Assembly: GCA_004557455.1 (NCBI GenBank)
Contig: SFDX01000013.1
Location: 1 to 64,000 of the forward strand
DNA length: 64,000 nt
Source: Akkermansia muciniphila
Lineage (GTDB): Bacteria; Verrucomicrobiota; Verrucomicrobiia; Verrucomicrobiales; Akkermansiaceae
Direction: 5' to 3'
Part shown: positions 32,302 through 40,338 of the stretch, piece by piece
How the letters are laid out: each line of letters opens with the position of its first letter
Position numbering within the stretch: position 1 is the first letter of the stretch
Program-made: the position numbers and the translations under genes
The notes under the pieces: model-generated
Database searches by the model: none
What the model was told of the DNA's origin: nothing
What the model saw: the letters and a program-made list of their open reading frames with translations, nothing else

Positions 32302-33278
32302 TGCTCCGCCCCGCCGCCCTGCTCTGTCTGTTGCTACCCGTTCTCGCTGCCGCTTCCTGCCGGCGGGAGGAGGCTCCCCCGCCCCCGGCCGTGCCCGCAT
32401 TGCATCAGGTGGCGGCCCGTGCCCTGCAGGAGGACGCCCCGCAGTTCTGCGAGGAGAACGCTTATACACACTGCGCCCGCATCTGCGCCATGGGCCCCCG
32501 CCCCTCCGGTTCTCCGGGCTTCGCGCAGCAGGCGGACTACCTGCGCCGCACGCTGTCCGCCTACGGGTGGACCTGTGCCGAGGACGCCTGGCAGCAGGGC
32601 GACCTGCCCATGCGCAACCTCTACGCGGCCTTCGGGGCAGATCCCGAGGCGTGGCAGTCGGGGCGCTGTCGGCTGCTGTTGAGCTGCCATGTGGACACCA
32701 AGTCCGGCATACCGGGATTCATCGGCGCGGATGACGGCGCCTCCGCTGCCGCTGTGTTGTTAGAGCTGGCGCGGGTGCTGCCCCGCTTGGGTTATAAGCC
32801 GGGGGAGGTCGTGCTGGTCTTCTTTGACGGCGAGGAATCCATCGCCCCTCGCATGACGGAGGAGGACGGCCTCTACGGCTCCAAACGCCTGGCGGCCCGC
32901 TTGGCAGAGCTGCTCCCCGCTGCCGACGACCCGCAGCTCGTCCAAATCAACCTGGATATGGTCGGCGGACGCAATAACCCCATTGCCATCCCCCTTTGGG
33001 ATACCTCGGAGTCCATGTATACCCACTACCTGCTGGCCCGCGATGCCGCAGGGCTGCCGGAGGACCTCTTCACCACCTACCACGGGGGCTATTGGGATGA
33101 CCACCGCCCTCTGCTGGATGCCGGGGTGGCGGATACCCTCAACCTCATCGGCAGTTTCACGAACTCCGGCTGGTGGCACACCCCTGCGGATGACTTCTCG
33201 CGCATCTCTCCGCGCTCCCTCGGGCGCGCGGGCCGGCTTACTCTCTGCTTGGTCCGCCGCATCCTTGCGGGTGAGTAA
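32301..33278 (+). CDS. M28-family peptidase / glutaminyl cyclase-like lipoprotein
   Basis: The 325-aa protein has a lipoprotein signal peptide with the lipidated Cys20 in LAAASC. The zinc-dependent M28 fold is visible: CHVDTKSG, the metal-bridging Asp in FIGADDGASAAAVLLEL, VFFDGEES and QINLDMVGGRNN, with late YWDDHRPLLDAGV and WWHTPADD. That arrangement, with W-x-H-T-x-x-D at the end, resembles secreted glutaminyl-peptide cyclotransferases and aminopeptidases. Which of the two reactions it performs cannot be told here. Its ATG overlaps the parB stop, so expression is coupled despite no functional link. Confidence 0.83.
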   Translation: MLRPAALLCLLLPVLAAASCRREEAPPPPAVPALHQVAARALQEDAPQFCEENAYTHCARICAMGPRPSGSPGFAQQADYLRRTLSAYGWTCAEDAWQQGDLPMRNLYAAFGADPEAWQSGRCRLLLSCHVDTKSGIPGFIGADDGASAAAVLLELARVLPRLGYKPGEVVLVFFDGEESIAPRMTEEDGLYGSKRLAARLAELLPAADDPQLVQINLDMVGGRNNPIAIPLWDTSESMYTHYLLARDAAGLPEDLFTTYHGGYWDDHRPLLDAGVADTLNLIGSFTNSGWWHTPADDFSRISPRSLGRAGRLTLCLVRRILAGE

Positions 33279-33442
33279 AGGGGGAGCCCGCAGTGCCTCC
33301 GGTGTAGCACATCTTTTTTTGTCAGCATGAATTTTTCTTCCGACCACAAGATATGGCGTACCTGTTCGGAGCGCCTCTCCCATATTCCCGTCGCATGCGT
33401 GTTGCGGCTGCCGGGCGGCGCTGAGGGGGCAATTTTTTTTGC

Positions 33443-33470
33443 TTGCAAAATGTCAGTAAAGGCTTAATAT
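33443..33470 (+). promoter_or_regulatory. Promoter candidate for the MarR-pgeF-FCL run
   Basis: TTGCAA (33443-33448), 16-nt spacer, TAATAT (33465-33470); leader about 35 nt. Confidence 0.5.
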
Positions 33471-33511
33471 CGACATGAGCTGATTTTCAAACCTTTCTCC
33501 GATCAACGAAC

Positions 33512-33985
33512 ATGAGCAACGCTTCCGTACCGGGCATCAACGCCGCTGTGCAGCAGGATGCCGCCCATTTGGCGGACTTCATCCTCTTCTCCCAGCGCAA
33601 CTGTATTTTGCAGCTTTCTCCCACCCTCACGGAGGCGAAGGTCTCCTACCCGCAGTTCTTCCTGCTGGCCTACTTGGAGGACTTGGCGCCGGACGAGAGC
33701 ATCTCCATGGGCCGCGTAGCGAAGATGATGGGCCACTCCACCGCCGCCGCCACGGGTATGATCGACAAGTTGCAGGTGCTGGGGATGATACAGCGCGTGA
33801 TGGCTGCCTCCGACCGGCGTAAGATCATGGTGCGTATCACGGAAAAAGGGCGGGAGCTGGTGCAGCAGATGCGCGGCCGCATCGCCGGCGATCTGGCTCG
33901 CATGATGGCGGAGCCGGACACCCGCGCCAAGCTGGCCGCCGCAGGGCGCAAAATCTCCCGCAACCAAGGTTCACCCCTCTTCTGA
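33512..33985 (+). CDS. MarR-family transcriptional regulator
   Basis: The 157-aa protein has the winged-helix pattern of MarR regulators: SYPQFFLLAYLEDL, the recognition region ISMGRVAKMMGHSTAAATGM, the helix end IDKLQVLGMIQR, and the wing ASDRRKIMVRITEKGRELV. The effector is unknown. It begins a run with pgeF (12 nt later) and the 5-FCL gene, so it may regulate that operon, though this is only context. No cysteine-based redox sensor is seen in the DNA-binding domain. Start: the first ATG. Confidence 0.88.
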   Translation: MSNASVPGINAAVQQDAAHLADFILFSQRNCILQLSPTLTEAKVSYPQFFLLAYLEDLAPDESISMGRVAKMMGHSTAAATGMIDKLQVLGMIQRVMAASDRRKIMVRITEKGRELVQQMRGRIAGDLARMMAEPDTRAKLAAAGRKISRNQGSPLF

Positions 33986-33997
33986 TTTGTTATCGTT

Positions 33998-34672
33998 ATG
34001 CAAGACACATATTCTCCGGATTACCTGGCCGGCCTGAATGCCGCGCCGCGCAATTTTGCCCGCTTCATCACCCGCATCCCCGGGGTGCCGGTCTCCACGG
34101 ACCGCGCCGCCGTGGTGTCTGCCCTGCGTCCCTACCACATGGAGGTGGTGAAGGCGGCCGGTATCGACCCCCGCATGGTGCGCTGCGCCCAGCAGGTGCA
34201 CGGTAACAAGGTGGCCCTGGTCGGGGACATCGGGTGCTCCTACCCCGTGGAGGGCGTGGACGGGCTCTTCTGCGGAGGCAAGGCGGACTGCTGCCTGGCC
34301 ATTTACGTGGCGGACTGCGCGGCAGTGTGGATCTATGACACCGTGACGGAATGCCGCGCGCTGGTGCATTCCGGCAAGCTGGGTACGCAAAAGAACATTG
34401 TGGGCGAGGCGCTGCAGCGCATGAAGAAGATTCTCGGCGTCAACCCCATGAACTGCGTGGCCGTCATCTCCCCCTGCATCCGCCCGCCGCACTATGAGGT
34501 GGACAACCCCACCCGAATCATCGAGGATCTGGTGGCCGCAGGAGTCCCCCGCGAGCAGATTACCGATTGCGGGCTGGACACGGCTGCGGATCTTGAGCAC
34601 TTCTACTCCTACCGCGTGGAGAAGGGCAACACCGGGCGCATGCTCGCGCTCTTCGGGCGTCTGCCGGAATGA
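33998..34672 (+). CDS. pgeF: Polyphenol oxidase/laccase-domain protein (YfiH/PgeF family)
   Basis: The 224-aa protein has the conserved metal-binding triad of the family: H68 in AQQVHGNKV, C107 in YVADCAAVWIYD and H124 in ALVHSGKLG. E. coli YfiH/PgeF edits peptidoglycan precursors by removing wrongly added L-Ser, and relatives act as purine nucleoside phosphorylases or adenosine deaminases, so the exact substrate is open. VHSGKLG replaces the more common VHAGWRG, which makes this a divergent member. The stop overlaps the start of the 5-FCL gene (ATGA), so the two are translationally coupled. Confidence 0.85.
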   Translation: MQDTYSPDYLAGLNAAPRNFARFITRIPGVPVSTDRAAVVSALRPYHMEVVKAAGIDPRMVRCAQQVHGNKVALVGDIGCSYPVEGVDGLFCGGKADCCLAIYVADCAAVWIYDTVTECRALVHSGKLGTQKNIVGEALQRMKKILGVNPMNCVAVISPCIRPPHYEVDNPTRIIEDLVAAGVPREQITDCGLDTAADLEHFYSYRVEKGNTGRMLALFGRLPE

Positions 34673-35211
34673 CCCCGGATAAACAGGCAATGCGGCAGCA
34701 GGCCCTGCAAACGCTGCGCGGCATGACTCCGCAGCGGCGCGAGGAGGCTTCGGCGGCCCTGCGGAGGCGCTTGGCGCAGCATCTGGAGGGCCGTACTCCC
34801 TGCACCTTGGGCATTTATGCCCCACTGCCGCATGAGGTTGACCTGCTGCCGCTGCTCCGGGAGATGCCGCAGCACACCTACGCCTTCCCCGTGGCCGGGC
34901 CGCAGCGGCGCATGTGCTTCCGCGCTGTCCGCTGCCCGGAGGAGGAGCTGCAGCCCGCGCGCTTCGGCCTGCGGGAGCCCCTGCCCACCTGCCCGGCGCT
35001 TCCGCCCGCGTCTCTCGATCTCATCGTCATCCCGGGGCTGGCTTTCACCGCCGACGGGGCGCGCTTGGGCTACGGCGGCGGGTATTACGACACCTTTCTG
35101 CCGCTCTGCCCGCAGGCAGAACGCCTTTCCCTGGCTTTCGCGGAGCAGATGCTGCCGCACATCCCCACAGAGCCGCACGACCTACCCGTGCCGCTCATCT
35201 TCACGGCCTGA
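34669..35211 (+). CDS. 5-formyltetrahydrofolate cyclo-ligase
   Basis: The 180-aa enzyme converts 5-formyl-THF to 5,10-methenyl-THF with ATP. The diagnostic motif LDLIVIPGLAFTADGARLGY with the following GGGYYDTFL is present near residues 119-146, as are the N-terminal KQAMRQQAL and the FGLREP stretch. The ATG overlaps the pgeF stop. Its product feeds the same folate pool used by panB. The gene end lies close to the convergent C_GCAxxG_C_C gene (two bases apart). Length is normal for the family. Confidence 0.92.
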   Translation: MTPDKQAMRQQALQTLRGMTPQRREEASAALRRRLAQHLEGRTPCTLGIYAPLPHEVDLLPLLREMPQHTYAFPVAGPQRRMCFRAVRCPEEELQPARFGLREPLPTCPALPPASLDLIVIPGLAFTADGARLGYGGGYYDTFLPLCPQAERLSLAFAEQMLPHIPTEPHDLPVPLIFTA

Positions 35212-35213
35212 GC

Positions 35214-35543
35214 TCACTCCGCCCCTGCTCGCACAGCCGACTCGGCAGCCGTGCGCACGCACACGGGGCAAGGCATCTTCTGCTCCCCCTTAAGGTCGCG
35301 ACACCGCGTGGCCCCCAGCGCAGCCTCAAAGGCGGCCACGATCTCCCCCGCCTTCTCCGGCAGCACCTGCGTTGCCCCGTACAAGGCCCCGCACATCCCC
35401 TCCGGCGCCCTGCCGCCACCGCAAACCTTCATCGCCTCAACCAAATCTTCCCTCCCGAACGCCGCACATACCGTCTGCGCACAGTTGTAACAATGCGGCG
35501 GCTGCCGAAACGCCGCCAACGCCTTCTCTACAGGTGTCTCCAT
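35214..35543 (-). CDS. C_GCAxxG_C_C family redox-type protein
   Basis: The 109-aa protein carries the family cysteine pattern: C18 and C21 in PPHCYNCAQTVCAAFG, CGGGRAPEGMCGALYGA and a late RCRDLKG, MPCPVCV. These small proteins probably bind a metal or an Fe-S cluster; their function is not established. The ATG at 35543 is chosen because the promoter's -10 box ends 6 nt upstream of it, so longer readings starting at 35654 are excluded. It converges with the 5-FCL gene with only two bases between stops. No signal peptide. Confidence 0.85.
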   Translation of the reverse strand: METPVEKALAAFRQPPHCYNCAQTVCAAFGREDLVEAMKVCGGGRAPEGMCGALYGATQVLPEKAGEIVAAFEAALGATRCRDLKGEQKMPCPVCVRTAAESAVRAGAE

Positions 35544-35549
35544 ACCGCT

Positions 35550-35578
35550 CTTATAACACCCCCGCCCCCCGCTGTCAA
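35550..35578 (-). promoter_or_regulatory. Promoter of the C_GCAxxG_C_C gene (leaderless type)
   Basis: TTGACA (35578-35573), a very G-rich 17-nt spacer, TATAAG (35555-35550); 6 nt to the ATG. Confidence 0.75.
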
Positions 35579-35703
35579 GCCTATTCGCGCCCCGATTTCC
35601 GGCAGGACACGAGAATGGAGGGGGTGTAAGATCCTGTCTGTAAAGGCTGAACACCTCTTACCTACCCGGCTCGGGTTAGCGTATCTCGTCGGGCGAACAA
35701 AAA

Positions 35704-35743
35704 GAGCGGGCTGCATTCCGTTAGTCAGGAATACAGCCCGCTC
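35704..35743 (-). terminator. Intrinsic terminator of the sigma/lipoprotein operon
   Basis: A 16-bp stem with one mismatch (GAGCGGGCTG.ATTCC / GGAAT.CAGCCCGCTC) is followed on the minus strand by TTTTTGTT. It closes the operon ending at 35841. A hairpin with a similar core lies at 41329. Confidence 0.85.
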
Positions 35744-35840
35744 GGTATAGCCTTTGAGAAGGGTACGGCACTTTGTAACTGAATGATATTGTGTTGGTTA
35801 CAAAGAGAGTTTAATTTTACCACGCCAATGGTGGGCATGG

Positions 35841-36866
35841 TCATTCTGTAAAATAGCGTTCTTCTATTGCACCGGTATAGGCGTTGATTTTGAGCGCGGG
35901 GCCGCCTCCGAGCGTCATCGGTTCGTCAAAGTCGGTCAGCTCTACATAATAGTACGGGACTTCATAACGCGCCGTATACCCCTTCATATCGTGCCCAAAC
36001 TCGCGTGCGGCGATGGACAAAATCTCAGTTTCAGATTTAACGGAAGGCTTTTCATGCGTAACCGTCTCAATGCGGAAGTATTGCTTCAATTGATAAGCAG
36101 AGGTGGATGAATTCGGAATAACGCGGTAAATATGAAACAAATAGGTACCATCCTCCATTCTTTGACGCCCGCTGCTTGTCAAGTTAAATCGAAAGCCATC
36201 AGCCTCCAGCATTCCCGGCGAATAATTGAGGCGCGCCTTGCGGGTAATATAGCGCTCTATGGCTTTTTCATTCTCGGGATGGGCAGCTATCCTCCATGCC
36301 GTTTCCGGCGTACAGCCTGGGCCACCCTCCAGATTAAGCACCCCTACATGGGCGAGCAGCCTCATCTTAAACTCTGCGGTAAATAATTGCAAAACATCGG
36401 GCGTTGCCGGGACACAAGGATAGGCACACATCGGATCCCCGGCCAGAAGAAAGGCCAGCGACTCGCTGTTATAATAATGGGCTTTACTCAGCCTTATTTT
36501 TTCAGCCTCCAGCTCTCTGAATATATTTTCATTACCAGAAATTGATGAAATATGAGCCGCCGCCGCTGCCTGCTCCTCTTTCGCCGATATATCAACATAA
36601 CACACTATGGCCGGGTGCGTGTGCAAGCGACTTTCCGCCTCTTCCCAACGCGAAACCGCAGCATCTGCTGAAGATTTATCATGAATACCTTTCGATATAT
36701 TTAAGACCTCTAGGCAATACTTGATTTTCGCGGTCAGATACTCTTCGTATGTAGGGGATACGGACGCAGCTTCCGTTTGATTCTCCTCTGCTGCTAATAT
36801 GGGTACCGCCGCAAGGCACAGGGCTGTGGAGGCAAGGAGTTTGTGGATGGTGGGCATGGTCATCAT
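35841..36866 (-). CDS. Exported protein E of the sigma-factor operon, 341 aa
   Basis: Not recognised. An N-terminal signal peptide (PTIHKLLASTALCLAAVPIL, cleavage near AAEEN) shares its sequence with four upstream neighbours, but there is no lipobox Cys, so it should be released to the periplasm or outside. The middle is helical (EEQAAAAAHISSISGNENI). The C-terminal 150 residues are beta-rich (VPYYYVELTDFDEPMTLGGG) and end LKINAYTGAIEERYFTE, like a PepSY/DUF-type small domain. Last gene of the operon, followed by a strong terminator. It is the longest of the five exported proteins. Confidence 0.75.
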   Translation of the reverse strand: MMTMPTIHKLLASTALCLAAVPILAAEENQTEAASVSPTYEEYLTAKIKYCLEVLNISKGIHDKSSADAAVSRWEEAESRLHTHPAIVCYVDISAKEEQAAAAAHISSISGNENIFRELEAEKIRLSKAHYYNSESLAFLLAGDPMCAYPCVPATPDVLQLFTAEFKMRLLAHVGVLNLEGGPGCTPETAWRIAAHPENEKAIERYITRKARLNYSPGMLEADGFRFNLTSSGRQRMEDGTYLFHIYRVIPNSSTSAYQLKQYFRIETVTHEKPSVKSETEILSIAAREFGHDMKGYTARYEVPYYYVELTDFDEPMTLGGGPALKINAYTGAIEERYFTE

Positions 36867-36891
36867 CGATTGTCTGACTTTTATGTGTTAT

Positions 36892-37392
36892 TTAATCCTT
36901 GTAGTAATGGCGATACATAAAATGGGGGAAGTGTTGCTTGTACCACCGTTGCGTCTCCGCTTGTGACAGACGGGATTCCGGGCGAGACTCGACCGTCTTC
37001 ACCAAGGCATCAAAGCGTTTCGCCGCAGCCTCCGGGAGGTATGTAGCAGTAAGGTTCTTCACCTTGTTTGCAGCAAAGAGTCCCCGCGCTTTCTCTCCCT
37101 GCGGAAAAATGTAAAACTCCGGTGAACCACCAGCTTCCTGCCAATCAAAACTGGGGGTGTCCGGCTCTGTTGCTGCCTCTATGTCGAGCAACTCCCGGCA
37201 TTCATCTGTATTCAATCGAAGAACGGCAGGGGGCTCGGAGGTCCATGGATACCCTTCGGAGTATGTAAGATAACATTCCGGCAGCGATTTCTTAGCGGAT
37301 AAGGCTTGCAGGCCGGAGCACGAGCTCAGCCCCACCGCCGCAAGGCAGAGGGCTGAGGTGGTAAGGATTCTGGGGAATTGGAACTTAGTCAT
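36892..37392 (-). CDS. Lipoprotein D of the sigma-factor operon, 166 aa
   Basis: Not recognised. The start is the ATG at 37392, overlapping the stop of gene C as ATGA; a longer reading from 37422 is unlikely. The signal peptide FPRILTTSALCLAAVGLSSC ends in a lipobox (LSSC), so the mature protein should be lipid-anchored. The mature part is about 145 residues, rich in Glu and Pro, and ends with a basic aromatic tail (RWYKQHFPHFMYRHYYKD). No domain could be assigned. The leader is nearly the same as in genes A, B, C and E, while the mature part is unrelated to them. Confidence 0.72.
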   Translation of the reverse strand: MTKFQFPRILTTSALCLAAVGLSSCSGLQALSAKKSLPECYLTYSEGYPWTSEPPAVLRLNTDECRELLDIEAATEPDTPSFDWQEAGGSPEFYIFPQGEKARGLFAANKVKNLTATYLPEAAAKRFDALVKTVESRPESRLSQAETQRWYKQHFPHFMYRHYYKD

Positions 37393-37871
37393 TTTCTTAT
37401 TTTCTTGCTCTGTTGTTTCCAATCAGCCAAGCAACGTTTCATGATATGCTTGGCGCGTTCATCTATCGCTTCACTTATCCCGCATCGTTCAACTTTAAGA
37501 TGTTGACCTCGAACTAGAATCATTTGGCTATGTGTCCACTCATCAGAAAAGACGCTCTGTGTGGATATCCGGCAGGCGGCGGCAACGAAATCGCCAGACT
37601 CATCAAAAAGGTATCTGATGCATACGAATACCATACTTGTCGAAAAACTTTCTTCTATGTACGCTATTTTACTATCGGCTGCAAAATAAGAATAAAGCAC
37701 ACTTGATTCATCTAAATCGGCGGTTATTTGCGAGGAGACGCCTTGAATAACAACTGCTTCTTCCGGATAATGGTTTTTCCATTCTGACGCAGTTAACGTG
37801 CCCGACCCCGCCGCAAGGCACAGGGCTGTGGTGGCGAGGATTCGGGGGATGGAGGGCATGGTCGGTTTCAT
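37389..37871 (-). CDS. Exported protein C of the sigma-factor operon, 160 aa
   Basis: Not recognised. Start ATG 37871, one base after the stop of gene B. The signal peptide SIPRILATTALCLAAGSGTL ends TAS|EW and lacks a lipobox, so it is probably cleaved by signal peptidase I. The mature part has a beta-rich stretch (YIEESFSTSMVFVCIRYLFD) and a basic C-terminus (MKRCLADWKQQSKKIRK). The stop overlaps the start of gene D. The shared leader with a different body is the main oddity of this operon. Confidence 0.72.
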   Translation of the reverse strand: MKPTMPSIPRILATTALCLAAGSGTLTASEWKNHYPEEAVVIQGVSSQITADLDESSVLYSYFAADSKIAYIEESFSTSMVFVCIRYLFDESGDFVAAACRISTQSVFSDEWTHSQMILVRGQHLKVERCGISEAIDERAKHIMKRCLADWKQQSKKIRK

Positions 37872-37872
37872 T

Positions 37873-38544
37873 TTAATATAGTTTATTTTCAAGTTTTCCC
37901 TCAAAAGCGTTCTTTATGGCTACAAAGGGCAAAACCACAACAATACCTGCAGCTTCGGCAGCAGTCATTGTTATAGAAGCAGTTAAATCTATAACGCCAA
38001 GAGGAACTGCAACCACTTGCTTCCAGAGAGCGGGCTGCTCCGTCGCTACAGTGAGAGGCATCCCCTCCACTGCACAGGTCACTTCAGCATAAGGCCTATC
38101 AAAGCAATAGTTCGGAGGATGCCACTCGTATTCCGCCGTTTCCATGCGTGTGGCTGCAGCCATATTAAACCGCCCTTCCGGAATCAGCACAAGAGGCTTC
38201 GTTGAGTCCGAGGGCATATACAGATACCGTTGAGCAGTATCCATTTGCACCTCGAAACGCTCTGTGTTATCCTGTGCGCACCAAGGTGTGCCGTCTCCTC
38301 GGCGATAAATACTTTTGCCTTTATCTACGGCATAAGCCAAGGTGATGGGGTAATAATCATTCCCCTGATATCTGTACTTAAAAGAAGGACGAGTGTTGAT
38401 ACTAACGACCACCTGTTTATCTTGGTGTAACACAGCCTCAAACGTATGCAGAGAGGGCCAGCACCAGCTGCAAGAACTCAGCCCCGCCGCAGCAAGGCAA
38501 AGGGCAGCGGAAGCTACGATTTTTCGTAATTGGGGCATGGTCAT
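37873..38544 (-). CDS. Lipoprotein B of the sigma-factor operon, 223 aa
   Basis: Not recognised. The signal peptide QLRKIVASAALCLAAAGLSS ends in the lipobox Cys. The mature part is beta-rich (VVVSINTRPSFKYRYQGN, RYLYMPSDSTKPLVLIPEG) with a hydrophobic stretch near the C-terminus (about 183-210, VIDLTASITMTAAEAAGIVV), which could be a membrane helix. Its C-terminal charged tail (FEGKLENKLY) would then face the other side. It lies 6 nt downstream of gene A and one base upstream of gene C. Function unknown. Confidence 0.72.
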   Translation of the reverse strand: MTMPQLRKIVASAALCLAAAGLSSCSWCWPSLHTFEAVLHQDKQVVVSINTRPSFKYRYQGNDYYPITLAYAVDKGKSIYRRGDGTPWCAQDNTERFEVQMDTAQRYLYMPSDSTKPLVLIPEGRFNMAAATRMETAEYEWHPPNYCFDRPYAEVTCAVEGMPLTVATEQPALWKQVVAVPLGVIDLTASITMTAAEAAGIVVVLPFVAIKNAFEGKLENKLY

Positions 38545-38550
38545 AGGTGA

Positions 38551-39057
38551 TTATTTAGAAGAACACTTGAGTAACAGTGCCACTTCGCTCTCACTCAAAC
38601 CAATTTTCAAAGGCACTCCGTGACCTACTTTATTCGAAAAGGGCATGTCATAGAAAAGCACGAGAGTGCTTAATTCTCGCCTCAACGCAATACGCCAAAA
38701 TGATACACCTTTCGAATCCAAAAGGTCAACATAAAGGGCAACATCTGCCTCCTCTGGCTTCCGTATTTCCCCTCCGGCATATTCCACAGAATAAGCCAAG
38801 CGCGCCATATCTCTTAAAGATTCTGCAAATTTTCGAATCTTCGGGCGATTCATGGAAGGTTCCAAAATGACCTTGCCTTGTTTGTCCACAAATCTTATGG
38901 CTTCTACTTCTGGTACAGAAAAAGCGGAATAGGCATACGATGCTTTCTGTTGACACTGCGAGGTCAACCATCCAGAATAAATGCAGCTACTCACCCCCAT
39001 CGCCGTAAGGCACAGGGCTGTGGTGGCAAGGATTCTGTGGAAAATTGTCTTCATCAT
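38551..39057 (-). CDS. Lipoprotein A of the sigma-factor operon, 168 aa
   Basis: Not recognised. The signal peptide FHRILATTALCLTAMGVSSC carries a lipobox (VSSC). The mature part contains VPEVEAIRFVDKQGKVILEP and YALYVDLLD-like beta strands, and ends in a basic and hydrophobic tail (SESEVALLLKCSSK). It is the first of the five exported proteins, 71 nt downstream of the PDZ gene. The nucleotide stretch for TALCL is close to identical to those of its neighbours, which points to duplication of the leader. Confidence 0.72.
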   Translation of the reverse strand: MMKTIFHRILATTALCLTAMGVSSCIYSGWLTSQCQQKASYAYSAFSVPEVEAIRFVDKQGKVILEPSMNRPKIRKFAESLRDMARLAYSVEYAGGEIRKPEEADVALYVDLLDSKGVSFWRIALRRELSTLVLFYDMPFSNKVGHGVPLKIGLSESEVALLLKCSSK

Positions 39058-39128
39058 TATCTATCTCCTTTACTTAAGATAATACTTCCCGGCACCGAAT
39101 CCGCAAGATTTTTTTCAAAAAATTGCAT

Positions 39129-39896
39129 TTAATTTTCGGCAGACATTCTGAGAATTGCCCGCACATGCGCCGGTAGAGAATCGCCTTGTTTCCGGATGTG
39201 GTATGTTTCCATAGATTCGGCCCGGTACAAGGCCACGGTAATTTTATCCGGGTAAGCAGTGATAGAGAATTGCCCGCTCGGCACTCTATAATACAAGCGC
39301 AGACTACCGGTTCTTTGCTCTGAGGGGAGAATGCTGTGGATTTCACGCACCACAGAGCGAGAGTCCGCAAGACTCGGCACATTGGCACTCAGCAAAACCG
39401 CCAGTTCTTTCTGCTTCTGCTGCAACTCATCGCCACGGCGTAATTCACCTTGTTTAAATGTGATATAGCCCAGAACTCTGGGCTGTGGCAACGCTCCGAC
39501 AAGCACGGGTAGCGGCATTCCGGCACCCGCTCGCCAGATATCGAAGTGACCATATTCCCCCGGCTTTGTGTTTCTCATAGCCAGCAGTAGATCCGCAGGG
39601 CATTTAACGGACGCGCCGTTATACTTGAGGATGTAATCACCCACTTGCATGCCCGCACGCTCTGCAGGGCTTCCCGGGGCAATGCCCACCACTTTCAAGC
39701 CTTGACGTTTCGGAACTCCGTAGCGTACCAAGTCTTGCCTCTCCTCCGGGCTAAGCTCGTGGGACTGCACACCGAGATAAATTTCCGACACAATCTCCCA
39801 GCGGCAGGGTCCAGGCTCCGCTGCGGCCAAGGAGGTGGAGCATCCCCCGCACAGCAAGACGAATAGTAAGCAGATGATGGAAAATAATTGATTCAT
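39129..39896 (-). CDS. PDZ-domain lipoprotein of the sigma-factor operon
   Basis: The 255-aa protein starts at the ATG at 39896 (MNQLFS); the longer reading from 39968 runs into the preceding gene. The signal peptide ends LLCGGC, a possible lipobox. A PDZ domain spans about residues 45-130: YLGVQSHELSPEE, then VGIAPGSPAERAGMQVGDYI with LKYNG, and LLLAMRNTKPGEY. PDZ proteins in sigma-factor circuits often sense misfolded envelope proteins, for example with DegS-type proteases; no protease domain is present here. The C-terminal part is unassigned. It lies 10 nt downstream of the anti-sigma candidate. Confidence 0.8.
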   Translation of the reverse strand: MNQLFSIICLLFVLLCGGCSTSLAAAEPGPCRWEIVSEIYLGVQSHELSPEERQDLVRYGVPKRQGLKVVGIAPGSPAERAGMQVGDYILKYNGASVKCPADLLLAMRNTKPGEYGHFDIWRAGAGMPLPVLVGALPQPRVLGYITFKQGELRRGDELQQKQKELAVLLSANVPSLADSRSVVREIHSILPSEQRTGSLRLYYRVPSGQFSITAYPDKITVALYRAESMETYHIRKQGDSLPAHVRAILRMSAEN

Positions 39897-39906
39897 TGTA
39901 AAAATC

Positions 39907-40338
39907 TCATAACGTATCCACACACACAGTAATCCGGAATTGCCCGGAGGAAATTGAAGCCCCCTCATCCTCAGATTGAGGCAAATCGGTAGCCGGCTGC
40001 ATGCCTTTTTTTAAGGCGTCCAGCTCATTCAATGCAATCTGGCAAGGCAAAGGCTGCTCTACAATTTTCTGCTCAGGGGCTTTAGTTAATGATACTTCCC
40101 GTGCATTCTCAGCCGAGCGCATCAGAACCACGCCAACCACAGCTAATAGGGCAACGCTTGCTGCTACTTGAGCCATACGCTTATAGAGCTTGCGGTTCAG
40201 GCCACGCTCCACCTCGTCATCTATCAGCCGCAGCATTTTTGCCGTGAACTCATCACTCATAGGAGTTCTTTTATCCTGCGCGGCAAGTTCCCGCAAGATG
40301 TTTTCAACGTCTTCTGTGCTGTATGGGGGCTTGTTCAT
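39907..40338 (-). CDS. Single-pass membrane protein, candidate anti-sigma factor
   Basis: The 143-aa protein has a cytoplasmic N-terminus of about 55 residues with helices (VENILRELAAQDKRTPMSDE, EFTAKMLRLIDDEVERGLN), a single membrane helix at about 55-73 (AQVAASVALLAVVGVVLM) and a C-terminal periplasmic part. That is the layout of membrane anti-sigma factors. It lacks a recognisable zinc HxxxCxxC motif. Its ATG overlaps the stop of the ECF sigma gene, the usual arrangement for a sigma and its inhibitor. The assignment rests on context and topology and is not proven by homology. Confidence 0.65.
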   Translation of the reverse strand: MNKPPYSTEDVENILRELAAQDKRTPMSDEFTAKMLRLIDDEVERGLNRKLYKRMAQVAASVALLAVVGVVLMRSAENAREVSLTKAPEQKIVEQPLPCQIALNELDALKKGMQPATDLPQSEDEGASISSGQFRITVCVDTL

